From Nakamurella antarctica (GTDB taxonomy: Bacteria; Actinomycetota; Actinomycetes; Mycobacteriales; Nakamurellaceae), in assembly GCF_003860405.1 (NCBI RefSeq), contig NZ_CP034170.1, forward strand, positions 2,666,001-2,730,000: 64,000 nt of DNA, read 5' to 3'. Position numbers and translations under genes: made by a program. The first letter of the stretch is position 1. The number at the start of each line of letters is the position of its first letter. The notes below the pieces were generated by a model. It was not told where the DNA came from. It did no database searches and saw only the letters and a list, made by a program, of their open reading frames with translations. Positions 36,029 through 45,222 of this stretch are shown piece by piece.

Positions 36029-36925
36029 GTGGTGATAGGCAGAGCACGCCGCCGCGACGAGGCCGCCAAGCGCGCCGAAATCGCCGGGGCCGCCTCCGCC
36101 GAAGCGGCAGTGTCGGGGGCGGCGGAAGTCAACGTCTACCTCCCCGGCGTCGATCTGACGGCGGCAGCATTCTTCGACGTCGACAACACCATGATGGTCG
36201 GATCCTCCCTGTTCCACTTCGCCCGCGGTCTTGCAGCACGAGATTTCTTCTCCACCAGCGACCTGTTCCGCTTCGCGGGCCGGCAGCTGCGATTCCGGTT
36301 GTGGGGCAAGGAAAACATGAACGACGTCGCCGACGCCCGCGAGGAGGCCCTTTCTTTTATTGCGGGCCGCACGGTCGAGGAGATCGTCACGATGGGCGAG
36401 GAAATCTATGACGACCTGATGGTCGACAAGATCTACCCGGGTACCCGCAAACTCGCGCAACAGCATCTCGACGCTGGCCAGCGCGTCTGGCTTGTGACTG
36501 CCACCCCGGTCGAGTTGGCCCAGCTCATCGCCCGCAGGCTCGGCCTGACCGGCGCGCTGGGGACCGTCGCGGAGAACGAGGACGGCGTCTACACCGGCAA
36601 GCTGGTGGGTGAGCTGCTGCACGGCGCGGCGAAGGCCGCCGCCATCCGCGCGATCGCCGCCCGCGAGGGCTTGGACCTGCGGCGCTGCACCGCGTATTCC
36701 GATTCCGTCAATGACGTTCCCATGCTGTCGGTGGTCGGGACCGCAGTCGCCGTCAATCCAGATTCGGAATTGCGCGATGTGGCCCGTGAGCGCGGCTGGC
36801 AGATCCGCGATTTCCGCTCCAGCGCGAAGACTGCGGTCAAAGTCGGTGTCCCCTCAGTGTTGGGTGTGGGCATCATCGGCGGGGCGGTTGCGGCCGGATT
36901 CGCGGTGCGCAGGAAACGGCGGTAG
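36029..36925 (+). CDS. HAD-IB family hydrolase (SerB1-like)
   Basis: A 298-residue hydrolase of the haloacid dehalogenase superfamily, subfamily IB. Motif I is [16 protein letters not shown] (nucleophile Asp in DVDNT) at about residue 50, motif II is [12 protein letters not shown], and motif III/IV is [19 protein letters not shown] hydrophobic C-terminal segment ([16 protein letters not shown]) followed by basic residues may associate with the membrane. The relative in M. tuberculosis is SerB1 (Rv0505c); phosphoserine specificity is not proven. I start at GTG 36029 because AGGAGG precedes it directly; ATG 35999 has no ribosome site. Confidence 0.88.
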   Translation: MVIGRARRRDEAAKRAEIAGAASAEAAVSGAAEVNVYLPGVDLTAAAFFDVDNTMMVGSSLFHFARGLAARDFFSTSDLFRFAGRQLRFRLWGKENMNDVADAREEALSFIAGRTVEEIVTMGEEIYDDLMVDKIYPGTRKLAQQHLDAGQRVWLVTATPVELAQLIARRLGLTGALGTVAENEDGVYTGKLVGELLHGAAKAAAIRAIAAREGLDLRRCTAYSDSVNDVPMLSVVGTAVAVNPDSELRDVARERGWQIRDFRSSAKTAVKVGVPSVLGVGIIGGAVAAGFAVRRKRR

Positions 36926-37135
36926 GGCGGAGGTTTTGAACCCCTTATTCGTCCTGCACCCATCGGCTGAGTTGACAGTGTCCCCTGCGCGATTTTCTGC
37001 TGATCGCGCCGACTGTAGCCGTCGGCAGGCGGCGGGACTCGGCTCACCCGGTGCATCTGCAGCATCGTTAGAGTGAGGATTACACACCGTGTGGACAGTG
37101 GTCGATGTGGCGCCGGAGGGAAAGGGAGCGTTGCA

Positions 37136-38275
37136 ATGGTAAGCGTGGCCCGTTCTCCGGTAGTGGTTCTGGGCCTCGGGCCTGCTGGTCGTGCCACCGC
37201 TCATCGCATCGCACGGGCTGGAATCGCCGTAGTCGCAGTTGACCCCGCCCCCCATCGACGGTGGACTCCCACCTACGCCGCGTGGGCTGATGAGCTGCCG
37301 GCCTGGCTGCCTTCCGGAGTCCGGGGAACGCAGACAAGCGGGGTGCGGGCGTGGGCGCTTAGACCGCACCTGATCCCACGGACCTACGTCGTTCTTGACA
37401 CACCAGGTCTGCAGGACGCCCTTACCCTCGACGGCGTGCAGGTGATTACCGGCACGGTTGCCGCTGCTGATAGCCACCAGGTGACGCTGACTGACGGGCG
37501 TCAGCTTTTCGCCGACGTAGTGCTAGATGCTCGGGGAACCCGACCGCAGCCCACCCTCGCCCAACAGACCGCTGTGGGGGTGGTGGTGACAGCCCAGCAG
37601 GCGGCTCCGATCGGTGGCTCTGTGTTCATGGATTGGCGGCGCGATAACGGCACCCGGGCCGAGGACCACCCGTCGTTCCTCTATGCGTTCCCCCTCGACG
37701 AAGATCGAGTGCTGCTCGAGGAGACCTGCCTTGTCGGACGGCCAGCGCTCGGATTGCGTGAACTCCGGCAGCGCTTGGAGCACCGACTGGCCACACGCGG
37801 GGTTGTCCTGACCGGGAACGAACCGATTGAACGGGTCCGGTTCTGCGTCGAGCCCGGAACCAGTTCTAACCCCGAATCCGGACCCGTGCGAATTGGGTCG
37901 CGCGGCGGCTTGATGCACCCGGCGACCGGTTACAGCGTCGCGGTGTCGTTGAATATGGCCGACACCATCGCCGGTGCGGTGACTCATGGTCGCTGCGTGC
38001 AAGAAGCCCTGTGGCCGTTGGGGGCCCGGCAGACGCACCGCCTTCGTGGTCTCGGATTGACGACGTTATTACGGCTTCCCGCCTCCGGGATCGAAGAATT
38101 TTTCGCCGCTTACTTCGCGTTGCCCGTGTCGTTGCAGCGGGCCTACATCACCGACCGCGCGCGGCCGATGCTGACCGCTACCGCGATGGCGGCGATGGCC
38201 GCGCGCCTGCCTCCCCGGCTCACCCGGATCGCGGTGACCTCGGCCCTAGGCCGCAAACCCCGAGTTGCCCACTAG
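37136..38275 (+). CDS. Lycopene-cyclase-family flavoprotein
   Basis: A 379-residue protein of the CrtY/CrtL lycopene cyclase family. It starts with a dinucleotide fold (VVVLGLGPAGRATAHRIARA, VVAVDPAPHRRWTPTYAAWA), has the family blocks FMDWRRDNGTRAEDHPSFLY, FPLDEDRVLLEET and GLMHPATGYSVAVSLNMAD, and ends with a helical region. Cyclisation of lycopene ends is the expected reaction, but no phytoene synthase or desaturase is in the window, so the substrate is inferred. ATG 37136 follows GGGAG; an in-frame start at 37073 lacks a site. It lies 210 bases after the HAD gene. Confidence 0.8.
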   Translation: MVSVARSPVVVLGLGPAGRATAHRIARAGIAVVAVDPAPHRRWTPTYAAWADELPAWLPSGVRGTQTSGVRAWALRPHLIPRTYVVLDTPGLQDALTLDGVQVITGTVAAADSHQVTLTDGRQLFADVVLDARGTRPQPTLAQQTAVGVVVTAQQAAPIGGSVFMDWRRDNGTRAEDHPSFLYAFPLDEDRVLLEETCLVGRPALGLRELRQRLEHRLATRGVVLTGNEPIERVRFCVEPGTSSNPESGPVRIGSRGGLMHPATGYSVAVSLNMADTIAGAVTHGRCVQEALWPLGARQTHRLRGLGLTTLLRLPASGIEEFFAAYFALPVSLQRAYITDRARPMLTATAMAAMAARLPPRLTRIAVTSALGRKPRVAH

Positions 38276-38547
38276 CCCTCTTCTGCCGGCGGCGCCCTGG
38301 TGCTCGCCGTTGCCAGCGGCGGTAAATGTGGCCAGCGTCAGGTTCGGGCAGAGTCGGGTTCGGGCAGAGTCGGGTTCGGGCAGAGTCAGGTTCGGGCAGA
38401 GTCAGGTTCGGGCAGAGTCAGGTTCGGGCAGAGTCAGGTTCGGGCAGAGTCAGGTTCGGGCAGAGTCAGGTTCGGGCAGAGTCAGGTTCGGGCAGAGTCA
38501 CATTCTCCCAGCGTCACGATCTACCAGTGTCACACCGACGGGGTGCG
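38276..38547. other. Intergenic region with minisatellite between convergent genes
   Basis: The 272 bases between the lycopene-cyclase-like gene and the acyltransferase are occupied mainly by a 160-bp tandem array (listed separately). The flanks (38276-38338, 38499-38547) carry degenerate versions of the unit (CAGCGTCA and CAGTGTCA). Long open frames over this stretch come from the array being stop-free in all plus frames and are not genes. Confidence 0.8.
38339..38498 (+). repeat. Minisatellite: ten tandem 16-bp units
   Basis: The unit TCAGGTTCGGGCAGAG repeats ten times without gaps (units at 16-base steps from 38339); the second and third copies have CGGG where the others have CAGG. Because 16 is not a multiple of 3, all plus frames read the same 16-residue repeat. 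There are no spacers, so it is not a CRISPR array. Confidence 0.97.
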
Positions 38548-39585
38548 TCAGCCCAAGAACGGGTGCCCGCGGCGCACGAGCAGGCGATAGAGGGACTGTT
38601 GGATCGTCTCTCGCACATGGTCGGTGAGGTTGAAGACCACCATGGGGTCTTCTGCCGCGGCCGCTCCGTAGGTGTCTGTGGGGATCGGCTCCCCGAATTC
38701 GATGAACCATTTGCTGGGGAGTGGGATAGCGCCCAACGGACCCAACAACGGAAACGTCGGCGTCACCGGGAAATACGGCAGGCCCAGCGCCCGGGCCAAC
38801 GGCTGGATATTGGCCAGCATCGGATAAATCTCCTCGGCTCCCACAATGGACACCGGGATGATGGGTACCCCCGTACGCAGCGCAGCGGCGACAAATCCGC
38901 CTCGGCCGAACCGTTGGAGTTTGTAGCGCTGGTTGAAGGGCTTACCAACGCCCTTGAATCCCTCGGGGAACACCGCGACCAGTTCGCCGCGGGCGAGCAG
39001 TCGCTCGGCATCAGCGTTGCAGGCCAGCGTGTTTCCAGTTTTCCGAGCCATCGTTCCGAGCCCCGGGGTCTGGAACACCAAGTCTGCGGCGAGCATCCGC
39101 AAGGCCCGGTGCCCGGGATGGTGATCCGCAATCGCCAGGGCCGTCATCACGCCATCCACCGCGATGGTTCCGGAATGGTTGGCTACCAGTAGCGCTCCCG
39201 TGTCTGGAACGTTCTCCATCCCAAGCGCCTCGACCCGGAACCAGTGGTCGTACAGAAGACGGAGCGGGGGCAGTACGACGGTGCGGGTGAAGTCCTCGTC
39301 GTAACCGAAGTCGTCGACGGCAAAATCGCCCGTCATCCGGCGGCGAAGGAATGCCAGGCCGCCAGCGAGTGAGGACTTCCATGCGGGCTCACGCTCTTGC
39401 GTGCTGGCGCCGCCTTGGGGTGCTGATCCGCCGCTGGCTTCGCCGCCGCTATCCGGGTGCGAGCCGCCTCCGTCCGCGATACCTCCGTCCGCGATACCTC
39501 CGTCCGGATTGGCTTGCCCCGCGCCAGCTTCGGACCCTGATTCGGCGCTGGGATGTACCGAGTGTGGCTCCGCTGAATGTGGCAT
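38548..39585 (-). CDS. Lysophospholipid acyltransferase family protein (PlsC domain)
   Basis: A 345-residue protein. Residues 1-65 are low-complexity and partly repeated (DGGIADGGIADGG from a 15-bp duplication near 39472-39510). The PlsC domain begins near residue 105: acyltransferase block I is NHSGTIAVDG (His137, Asp144), the acceptor-binding block is AVFPEGFKGVGKPF, and block IV is VPIIPVSIVGAEEI. The mycobacterial relative is Rv0502, next to Rv0501 as here. Transfer of a fatty acyl group to a glycerolipid or glycolipid is expected; the substrate is unknown. Its ATG overlaps the stop of the upstream SDR gene by one base. Confidence 0.88.
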   Translation of the reverse strand: MPHSAEPHSVHPSAESGSEAGAGQANPDGGIADGGIADGGGSHPDSGGEASGGSAPQGGASTQEREPAWKSSLAGGLAFLRRRMTGDFAVDDFGYDEDFTRTVVLPPLRLLYDHWFRVEALGMENVPDTGALLVANHSGTIAVDGVMTALAIADHHPGHRALRMLAADLVFQTPGLGTMARKTGNTLACNADAERLLARGELVAVFPEGFKGVGKPFNQRYKLQRFGRGGFVAAALRTGVPIIPVSIVGAEEIYPMLANIQPLARALGLPYFPVTPTFPLLGPLGAIPLPSKWFIEFGEPIPTDTYGAAAAEDPMVVFNLTDHVRETIQQSLYRLLVRRGHPFLG

Positions 39586-40778
39586 TAAATCCGCACCTTC
39601 CGTGCTTTTCGCGGCCCGGTACGTCCGCCGGGCAGCGCCACCAACCCGAGCGCGTCAACCGCCGCATTTCCGGTCAAGGCTGTTTCGGGCGAGACTGTTT
39701 GGCCGTCTAACGGGTTCCGGTTCCGATCCTCGGGCATCGGTCTGACGCCGATGCCCCGGGCGAGCGTCATCTCTACATCGCGGATCTGCGCACGAGAAAC
39801 GGACGGCGTCAGCGTGGCCGCAAAATCGTCAAATGCGGCGGCGGTGCTGAACTTCGGGGCGAACCGCACGCCATCACGCAAGACGGTGGTGTCGACCACC
39901 CGGCCAGCCATCAGCAGTTCGATCTGTTCTGGTGCAAAGCCGCCGATCCGCAGCGCCCGCAGTGTCCCGCCCAACCGGTTGAGGGTCGCCATCGGTACCG
40001 GAAGCGGTATCCGCCCAGCGCGGTGAATCGCTTGGGAGAGCATCACTATGCCATCGCCAGCGACGTTGACTGTGCCCGCGAAGTCGCCGAGCACGAGGTG
40101 CTCCAGCACTCCTACGGCATCGGTTTCATGTACGAGTTGCAGCCGCGAGTCGTGGCCCATCGCGGTGGGCACCACGGGGGACAGGGAGAAGTACCGGGTC
40201 AGCGGCGTCTTCACCGTGGGTCCAATTACTTCGGCGAAGCGAGGTACAGCTACCCGAACATCAGGTCGACGACGGGCGAAACCCCTGACGTAGCCTTCGA
40301 TGTCGATCGCGTCGCGAGCCGGCCCCCTGGCTGGCAGGGACATCGGTTCGGTGGATTCGGTGAAGATCGCGGGATCGCGGGAGCTCGCTCCGTACACGGA
40401 AGTGGTTGACCGCAGAATGAGATTGGTGACGCTGGCCGATCGCTGGCAAGCGGCAAGCAACTGCATGGTCCCCAGCACGTTCATCTCCTTGACCATGGTG
40501 CGGGCCTTGGAGTTGGCGGGGGTGGCGGAGGCAGAGGCGTGAACCACGGTATCAACGCCCGCTGTTTCGATGATTCTCGCGATGAGCGGGTTGCGAATAT
40601 CCGCGCGGGCAAACTCGGCGGTTCCCATGCGCCTGCGCGCAGCAGGTTCAGGGAGCGTGGCATCGACGCCGATCACGCGCTCCACATCGGGGTGACGCGC
40701 CAAAATCCCGGCCAGTTCGGAGCCAAGATATCGGGTCACGCCCGTGATCAGCACTACATGACCGGACACGAGGTTCAC
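39585..40778 (-). CDS. NAD-dependent epimerase/dehydratase family protein (extended SDR)
   Basis: A 397-residue protein with the NAD-binding loop VVLITGVTRYLGSELAGILA at residues 8-27, ADIRNPLIARIIETAGVDTV, and STTSVYGASSRDP. The usual catalytic YxxxK is not clear; the corresponding stretch reads DIEGYVRGFARRRPDVRVAV, as in the actinobacterial Rv0501-like subfamily, so the catalytic role is uncertain. The last 70 residues have no clear similarity. The start is GTG 40778. It is coupled to the acyltransferase gene downstream, which suggests a lipid or envelope function. Confidence 0.85.
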   Translation of the reverse strand: MNLVSGHVVLITGVTRYLGSELAGILARHPDVERVIGVDATLPEPAARRRMGTAEFARADIRNPLIARIIETAGVDTVVHASASATPANSKARTMVKEMNVLGTMQLLAACQRSASVTNLILRSTTSVYGASSRDPAIFTESTEPMSLPARGPARDAIDIEGYVRGFARRRPDVRVAVPRFAEVIGPTVKTPLTRYFSLSPVVPTAMGHDSRLQLVHETDAVGVLEHLVLGDFAGTVNVAGDGIVMLSQAIHRAGRIPLPVPMATLNRLGGTLRALRIGGFAPEQIELLMAGRVVDTTVLRDGVRFAPKFSTAAAFDDFAATLTPSVSRAQIRDVEMTLARGIGVRPMPEDRNRNPLDGQTVSPETALTGNAAVDALGLVALPGGRTGPRKARKVRI

Positions 40779-40863
40779 CCCCAGGATGGGTTACGCGGGT
40801 ACAACATGCACCCGCCTACCGACCGCAAGTAGATGCGGTCGGGGCGGGTTGGAACAGCAAGGG

Positions 40864-40965
40864 CTACTTGCCGGCCTTGCGACGTGCGACACGGGTCTTG
40901 CGAAGCAGCTTGCGGTGCTTCTTCTTTGCCATCCGCTTGCGGCGCTTCTTGATAACAGAACCCAT
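40864..40965 (-). CDS. Ribosomal protein bS22 (AURKAIP1/COX24-type)
   Basis: A 33-residue, extremely basic peptide: it starts [19 protein letters not shown] and ends in [11 protein letters not shown], stopping at 40864. This is the actinobacterial COX24-domain protein found as bS22 in mycobacterial 30S subunits. It is too short for normal gene finding. The ATG at 40965 has AGAGG about eight bases upstream. The gene lies between the SDR gene and the HTH gene, the same neighbourhood as in mycobacteria. Confidence 0.92.
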   Translation of the reverse strand: MGSVIKKRRKRMAKKKHRKLLRKTRVARRKAGK

Positions 40966-41153
40966 GAAATAACCTCTTCAGCTGATGTATCGGCGCGTTG
41001 GCGCCGACGGACATGTCGGTGGCACCGGCCGATGACGCCGCGGGGACCCGGGCGCCAATACAGCTGGCTTTACGATTGCATGCGACTGCGTCGCACCCCG
41101 TTCATGGTAGCCGCTTCGCGGCGTGCAAATCGCCTTCCGCGGCGAAGTCGCCT

Positions 41154-41363
41154 TCAGCCGACGTCGTTAAAGGCGCGCTGGAGGTATTCGTGCACGGCGC
41201 GTTCGGAGACGCGGAAGGATCGTCCAACACGTACTGCCGGTAGCTCTTCGGAGTGCACCAGCCGGTACACCGTCATTCGTGAAACACGCATCAAAGCAGC
41301 GACCTCGGCGACCGTGAGGAACTTAATCTCGGCCAGGGCAGGGTCGTTCGGCGTACGAGCCAT
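41154..41363 (-). CDS. Helix-turn-helix DNA-binding protein (MerR/excisionase type)
   Basis: A 69-residue protein consisting of one winged helix: KFLTVAEVAALMRVSRMTVY, RLVHSEELPAVRVGRSFRV, then SERAVHEYLQRAF. It matches the Rv0500A-type regulator found between proC and bS22 in actinobacteria. ATG 41363 is preferred; a GTG at 41384 would add seven basic residues. Target genes are unknown; despite excisionase similarity, there is no integrase nearby. Confidence 0.9.
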   Translation of the reverse strand: MARTPNDPALAEIKFLTVAEVAALMRVSRMTVYRLVHSEELPAVRVGRSFRVSERAVHEYLQRAFNDVG

Positions 41364-41489
41364 CGGATACCGCTTTCTCAGCACGCGTCACGGCCATTGG
41401 CTTCCCCACCGATGGACATTCGCGCGAACGTGCTTGTTCCCTGCGCACTCTAGCGGTACCAGTGGGACGAAAGCGATGCCGAGTGAGCA

Positions 41490-41520
41490 AAAATAGCCTT
41501 GGCAATCACAATGTTGTCAA
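41490..41520 (-). promoter_or_regulatory. Putative promoter of the HTH gene
   Basis: On the minus strand TTGACA (41520-41515) is followed after 19 bases by TATTTT (41495-41490), in the AT-richer 293-base gap between proC and the HTH gene. Spacing is a little long, so the assignment is tentative. Confidence 0.35.
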
Positions 41521-41656
41521 AATGTCACGTTCTGTGAGGTGCGTGTCGGAAATTTTGTGCTGAGCGTGTTGCGGATGGTCGAGTAACCGTCGGATTGGCT
41601 TTGGCGCCCCACAGATGCTCATCGTCCTGCTGCGCCTGAATTATTGGTGAGCAGAG

Positions 41657-42460
41657 TTACTGATGCGCCTTGCCGAGTTCGGCGCTGCGCAACTGGGCGG
41701 CTTCGATGGCCGCCAGGAAAGCCGCGCGTACGCCATGCACCTCAAGCTCCCGGATCGCGGCGATGGTGGTTCCGCCGGGCGATGTCACGGCCTCCCGCAA
41801 AGCGACCGGGTGTTCGCCGGATTCGCGCAACATCTTCGCCGAGCCGACAGCTGACTGGATGATCAATTCAGCGGCCACGGTGCGCGGCAATCCGAGCAAA
41901 ATACCGGCGTCGATCATCGCCTCGACGAGGAAAAAGAAGTAAGCGGGCCCGGATCCGGACAGCGCCGTGACGGCGTCCTGTTGGTTCTCTGGAACGCGCA
42001 CCACCTTGCCTACGGTGAGCAGGAGATCTTCGACGATCTGCAGGTGCTCATCGGTGGCGTGGGTCCCCGGCGAAATCGCTGACATTGCTTCGCCGACGAG
42101 CATGGGGGTGTTAGGCATGACGCGGACGACGGGCGTGCCGTCGGGAAGGTTGCGCTCGTACAGGGCGGTCGGCAGCCCGGCGCAGAGCGAGACCACCAGT
42201 GTTTTCCCAGTGACGTTGGCACGCAAGTCAGCGAGCACCGCATCGATATCCTGCGGTTTAACGGCAACGATAATGACATCAGCGGTGGCACCGGCCTCGG
42301 CAACCTCCACGCCCCGCACCCCGTACTGCTCGGTGAGCTGCGCCGCCCTCGTCGGGTATCGCTCGGTGAACATCAGGTCAGCAGGGTCAAAACCGCCATA
42401 GATCAAACCGGCCAGCAAAGCTTCGCCGATCTTGCCGGCGCCAAGGATCGCAATCGTCAT
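41657..42460 (-). CDS. proC: Pyrroline-5-carboxylate reductase
   Basis: A 267-residue NAD(P)H-dependent reductase making proline in the last step of its synthesis. The Rossmann loop AILGAGKIGEALLAGLIYGG begins at residue 4; later blocks are VAVKPQDIDAVL, RVMPNTPMLVGEAMSAIS, TALSGSGPAYFFFLVEAMID and the C-terminal signature LREAVTSPGGTTIAAIRELE. Length is normal. The ATG at 42460 is the family start, although the frame is open a long way upstream across the divergent MFS gene. Confidence 0.96.
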   Translation of the reverse strand: MTIAILGAGKIGEALLAGLIYGGFDPADLMFTERYPTRAAQLTEQYGVRGVEVAEAGATADVIIVAVKPQDIDAVLADLRANVTGKTLVVSLCAGLPTALYERNLPDGTPVVRVMPNTPMLVGEAMSAISPGTHATDEHLQIVEDLLLTVGKVVRVPENQQDAVTALSGSGPAYFFFLVEAMIDAGILLGLPRTVAAELIIQSAVGSAKMLRESGEHPVALREAVTSPGGTTIAAIRELEVHGVRAAFLAAIEAAQLRSAELGKAHQ

Positions 42461-42587
42461 ACCGCTCAGGGTGTCACGGCGCCGCCCAGTGCAGAAATAG
42501 GCGCGACCGGAACAGGCATGACGCTGCACCTGCGATTCCCGCCAGCGCGGCCGCAGCGGGTGCGGTTGCCGCGCTAAAGTCTTTGCA

Positions 42588-43787
42588 GTGACCTCTACCA
42601 GCAACCGTTCGTCGCAGGCCCTGGTGCTGACTGCGATTATCGCGCTCAGCCTGAACCTTCGACCGGCAGTCAACGGCCTCGGGTCACTGGTCCCAGAGAT
42701 CAGGGTGGCGCTGAATTTGTCCGGTGCCGCGTCTGGAGCGCTCACCGCATTGCCGGTGGTGTGTTTCGCGTTCCTCGGTTTAATCGCACCGTCGCTCGCC
42801 TCAAAGTGGGGTCCGCACAAGGTGATCGTCGGGGCTATTTCGGCGATGGTCATCGGGCAGCTCGTACGATCACTGATCCCCCAGACCTTCTTCCTCTTCC
42901 TCGGGTCGTTCATTGCCTTGGCCGGTTTGGCGCTGACCAACGTATTGATGCCCGGCATGGTGAGAAGGCACTTCCCGGACCGCATCCCGACCATTACCGC
43001 CGTCTACACAACGTGTTTGGCGATCGGCGCGGCCAGCAGTTCGGCCTTCACTCCTACGTTGGAAAAAGCGCTGGGTGGTGACTGGCAACTCGGTCTGGGG
43101 ATGTGGGCGGTGGTCGCCGTCATCGCCTTGATCCCCTGGCTTTTCCTGGTTTTCGGCTCCACGCTACCGACGACCACAGTGCACCCGACCAAGGTGCCGC
43201 TCCAGCGGTTAACCCGGAGCCCGCTCGCCTGGGGGATGGCCTTTTACTTCGGGTTGCAGTCGATGCAGGCCTATGTGCTGATCGGCTGGCTCTCTCAAAT
43301 CCTGGTAGACGAAGGGATGACCATCGAGCGGGCCGGCTTCATGCTCGGCATCTACGCCGCGGTCGGAATCCCGCTGTCGGCTGCACTGCCGTTGTTGTTG
43401 CGCCGCAAGGGAAGTATCCCTGTTCTGGTCGTTTCCTTTGCGGTCTCCTTCATCATCGCTTACACCGGATTGCTTGTTGCACCAGCAGATGTCGCCTGGC
43501 TGTGGGCACTGTTGCTCGGCTTCGGCAGCGGCTCGTTCCCGTTGGCGCTGACCTTGGTAGCGCTGCGCGCACGGACTCCCGACGGAGTGGTGGCGCTGTC
43601 CGCGTTCAGTCAGTGCGTGGGGTACCTGATGGCGGGTCTGGGGCCGATTACGTTCGGGGTGCTGCACGACATAACGGGCAGCTGGACCGTCCCCATCGTC
43701 ACCATGATGGTGGTGGTCGGGATCACCGCCGGCTGCGGGTTGTATGTGGCGCGACCCAAAATGCTAGAGGATCAGCTCGGGCTGTAA
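42588..43787 (+). CDS. MFS transporter, CynX/NimT type
   Basis: A 399-residue, 12-helix major facilitator. The N-terminal motif ALSLNLRPAVNGLGSLVPEI is characteristic of the CynX/NimT group, whose members carry cyanate or 2-nitroimidazole resistance. SLASKWGPHKVIVGAISAMV contains the inter-helix 2-3 signature. The start is GTG 42588. It is divergent from proC with 127 bases between, and convergent with ispDF with 28 bases. The substrate is not predictable from sequence; no cyanase gene is present. Confidence 0.85.
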   Translation: MTSTSNRSSQALVLTAIIALSLNLRPAVNGLGSLVPEIRVALNLSGAASGALTALPVVCFAFLGLIAPSLASKWGPHKVIVGAISAMVIGQLVRSLIPQTFFLFLGSFIALAGLALTNVLMPGMVRRHFPDRIPTITAVYTTCLAIGAASSSAFTPTLEKALGGDWQLGLGMWAVVAVIALIPWLFLVFGSTLPTTTVHPTKVPLQRLTRSPLAWGMAFYFGLQSMQAYVLIGWLSQILVDEGMTIERAGFMLGIYAAVGIPLSAALPLLLRRKGSIPVLVVSFAVSFIIAYTGLLVAPADVAWLWALLLGFGSGSFPLALTLVALRARTPDGVVALSAFSQCVGYLMAGLGPITFGVLHDITGSWTVPIVTMMVVVGITAGCGLYVARPKMLEDQLGL

Positions 43788-43815
43788 ACCGTTGCTGCTG
43801 TTCGGCTTTCGAATT

Positions 43816-45180
43816 CTAAATGGGTCGGGTCGCACGTGCGCGGGTCTGGAAGATGAGAGCCGTCGCAGTTGCCGCTCGCCCTTCGCCGCGGCCGGTAAGC
43901 CCCAAGCCGTCCGTGGTGGTTCCCGCCACCGACACCGGCGCGCCGATGACGGCGGTCAGCGCGTCTTGCGCCTCCACCCTGCGGCCCGCGAGCCGGGGTG
44001 TGTTGGCTATGACCTGAACAGCAACATTCCCGATGACGAAACCGCCGACCGCAAGCAGCCGGACTACCTCAGCAAGCAGCGTAGAGCCGGAGGCACCCGA
44101 CCACTCCGGACGATCAACACCGAAGACTGTGCCGAGATCACCCAATTGCGCCGCCGACAACAGCGCGTCACAGATGGCGTGGGCGGCGACATCGCCGTCA
44201 GAATGCCCCTCGCAGCCGTCGGCCTCCGGAAAGTGAAGACCCGCAAGGTAACAAGGGCGCCCGCGCTGGATGGGGTGCACGTCGGTGCCGGTGCCCACGC
44301 GGGGCATCGGGTTCGGCAGTGCAGCAGTTTCCGGTCCCGGCAGGGGGTCGGTCGCGAACCCGGGATCGACCGCCAGCCCGGGGTCGACCGCCAGTCCGGG
44401 GTCGGCCGCCAGTCCGGGGTCGGCCGCCACGGACGCTCGGGCGACCCGGGCCGGGAGTATCCGGTTACCTCCTCGATCGCCGAGAATCAGATCGGCAACC
44501 ACGCCTCGGGCTTGGGCGAGAGCGACTTGATCGACTGCGTCCTCGAGCTGTTTGGGCAATGCCTCGCGGTGAATGGTGAGAAGGCCCTCCCACGTGAATC
44601 CCTGCGGGCTTTGGATCGTGCGCAACTGGTCGCGGTCCACCACGGCGCCGACTGACGCGCTCCCGCCGCCCGGGGCGTGGTCTCGCACCCGTGCAGCGTG
44701 ACCCGCTGGCCCATCGCCGCCGAAATGACCGAGGCGTCGAACGGTATCCACAGCGGGGATCGCGGGAGCGACGGCATCGGCTCCCGCTCGAACGGCGGCA
44801 ATAACACCGACGATGACGTTCTCTGGCATAAGGGCACACCGATAGTCATGGACGAGGACGATCTCGACGACGCGGCCATCCACCTGCTCCACCTGCGAGT
44901 GTGTTGCGGCTTCAAGGAGGTGCCGCACGCTTTCATGCTGCCCCGCCGGGGCCGCGAGCACGCGAACTTTGCCGGGGAGTCCATCGAGCTCGGTAGTTGC
45001 AGTGGAAAGTTCGTCGTTGTTCACCCCTACGAACACTTCGTCCGCTCCCGCTGCGAGAAGCCGCCCCACGGCATGCAGAAGCAAAGACTTCCCGGCGACT
45101 GCCAGGAAGGGGGAAACGGCGGGGCGCGGGAAAATCGCTGAGCCAACCCCACTCGCGGGTACGAGAGCTATCACCGTCAC
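43816..45180 (-). CDS. ispDF: Bifunctional IspD-IspF fusion (MEP pathway)
   Basis: A 454-residue fusion. Residues 1-235 form the IspD domain (cytidylyltransferase), with [20 protein letters not shown] at the nucleotide loop, [13 protein letters not shown] and [19 protein letters not shown]. Residues about 255-285 are a linker of four DPGLA-type units, and residues about 290-454 are IspF with [27 protein letters not shown] and [14 protein letters not shown], all metal and substrate residues intact. The IspD half departs from consensus: the nucleotide loop lacks the usual R and PK, and HDAAR reads HDYR. The start is GTG 45180. carD lies upstream, as ispD/ispF/carD do in mycobacteria. Confidence 0.88.
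   Translation of the reverse strand: MTVIALVPASGVGSAIFPRPAVSPFLAVAGKSLLLHAVGRLLAAGADEVFVGVNNDELSTATTELDGLPGKVRVLAAPAGQHESVRHLLEAATHSQVEQVDGRVVEIVLVHDYRCALMPENVIVGVIAAVRAGADAVAPAIPAVDTVRRLGHFGGDGPAGHAARVRDHAPGGGSASVGAVVDRDQLRTIQSPQGFTWEGLLTIHREALPKQLEDAVDQVALAQARGVVADLILGDRGGNRILPARVARASVAADPGLAADPGLAVDPGLAVDPGFATDPLPGPETAALPNPMPRVGTGTDVHPIQRGRPCYLAGLHFPEADGCEGHSDGDVAAHAICDALLSAAQLGDLGTVFGVDRPEWSGASGSTLLAEVVRLLAVGGFVIGNVAVQVIANTPRLAGRRVEAQDALTAVIGAPVSVAGTTTDGLGLTGRGEGRAATATALIFQTRARATRPI
44360..44431 (+). repeat. Four tandem 18-bp units in the ispDF linker
   Basis: Units of the form CCGGGGTCGACCGCCAGT lie at 44360, 44378, 44396 and 44414. On the minus strand they encode (A/V)DPGLA repeats joining IspD to IspF. 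Confidence 0.92.
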
Positions 45181-45222
45181 GGTTACTGACCTTAGGCGAG
45201 TGGGGTCGGCTCGACGCTTCGA

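Noticed and set aside
38339-38498. CRISPR array
   Set aside because: Units are contiguous 16-mers without spacers and there are no cas genes in the window.
38326-39192. Open frames reading RAESGSGRVRFGQSQ repeats
   Set aside because: All plus frames through the 16-bp array give the same peptide repeat, because the unit lacks stops; no start or ribosome site supports a gene, and most of the frame is antisense to the acyltransferase.
41154-41363. Prophage or integrative element marker (excisionase-like protein)
   Set aside because: The small HTH protein lies in the conserved proC-bS22 neighbourhood and there is no integrase, attachment site or tRNA nearby.
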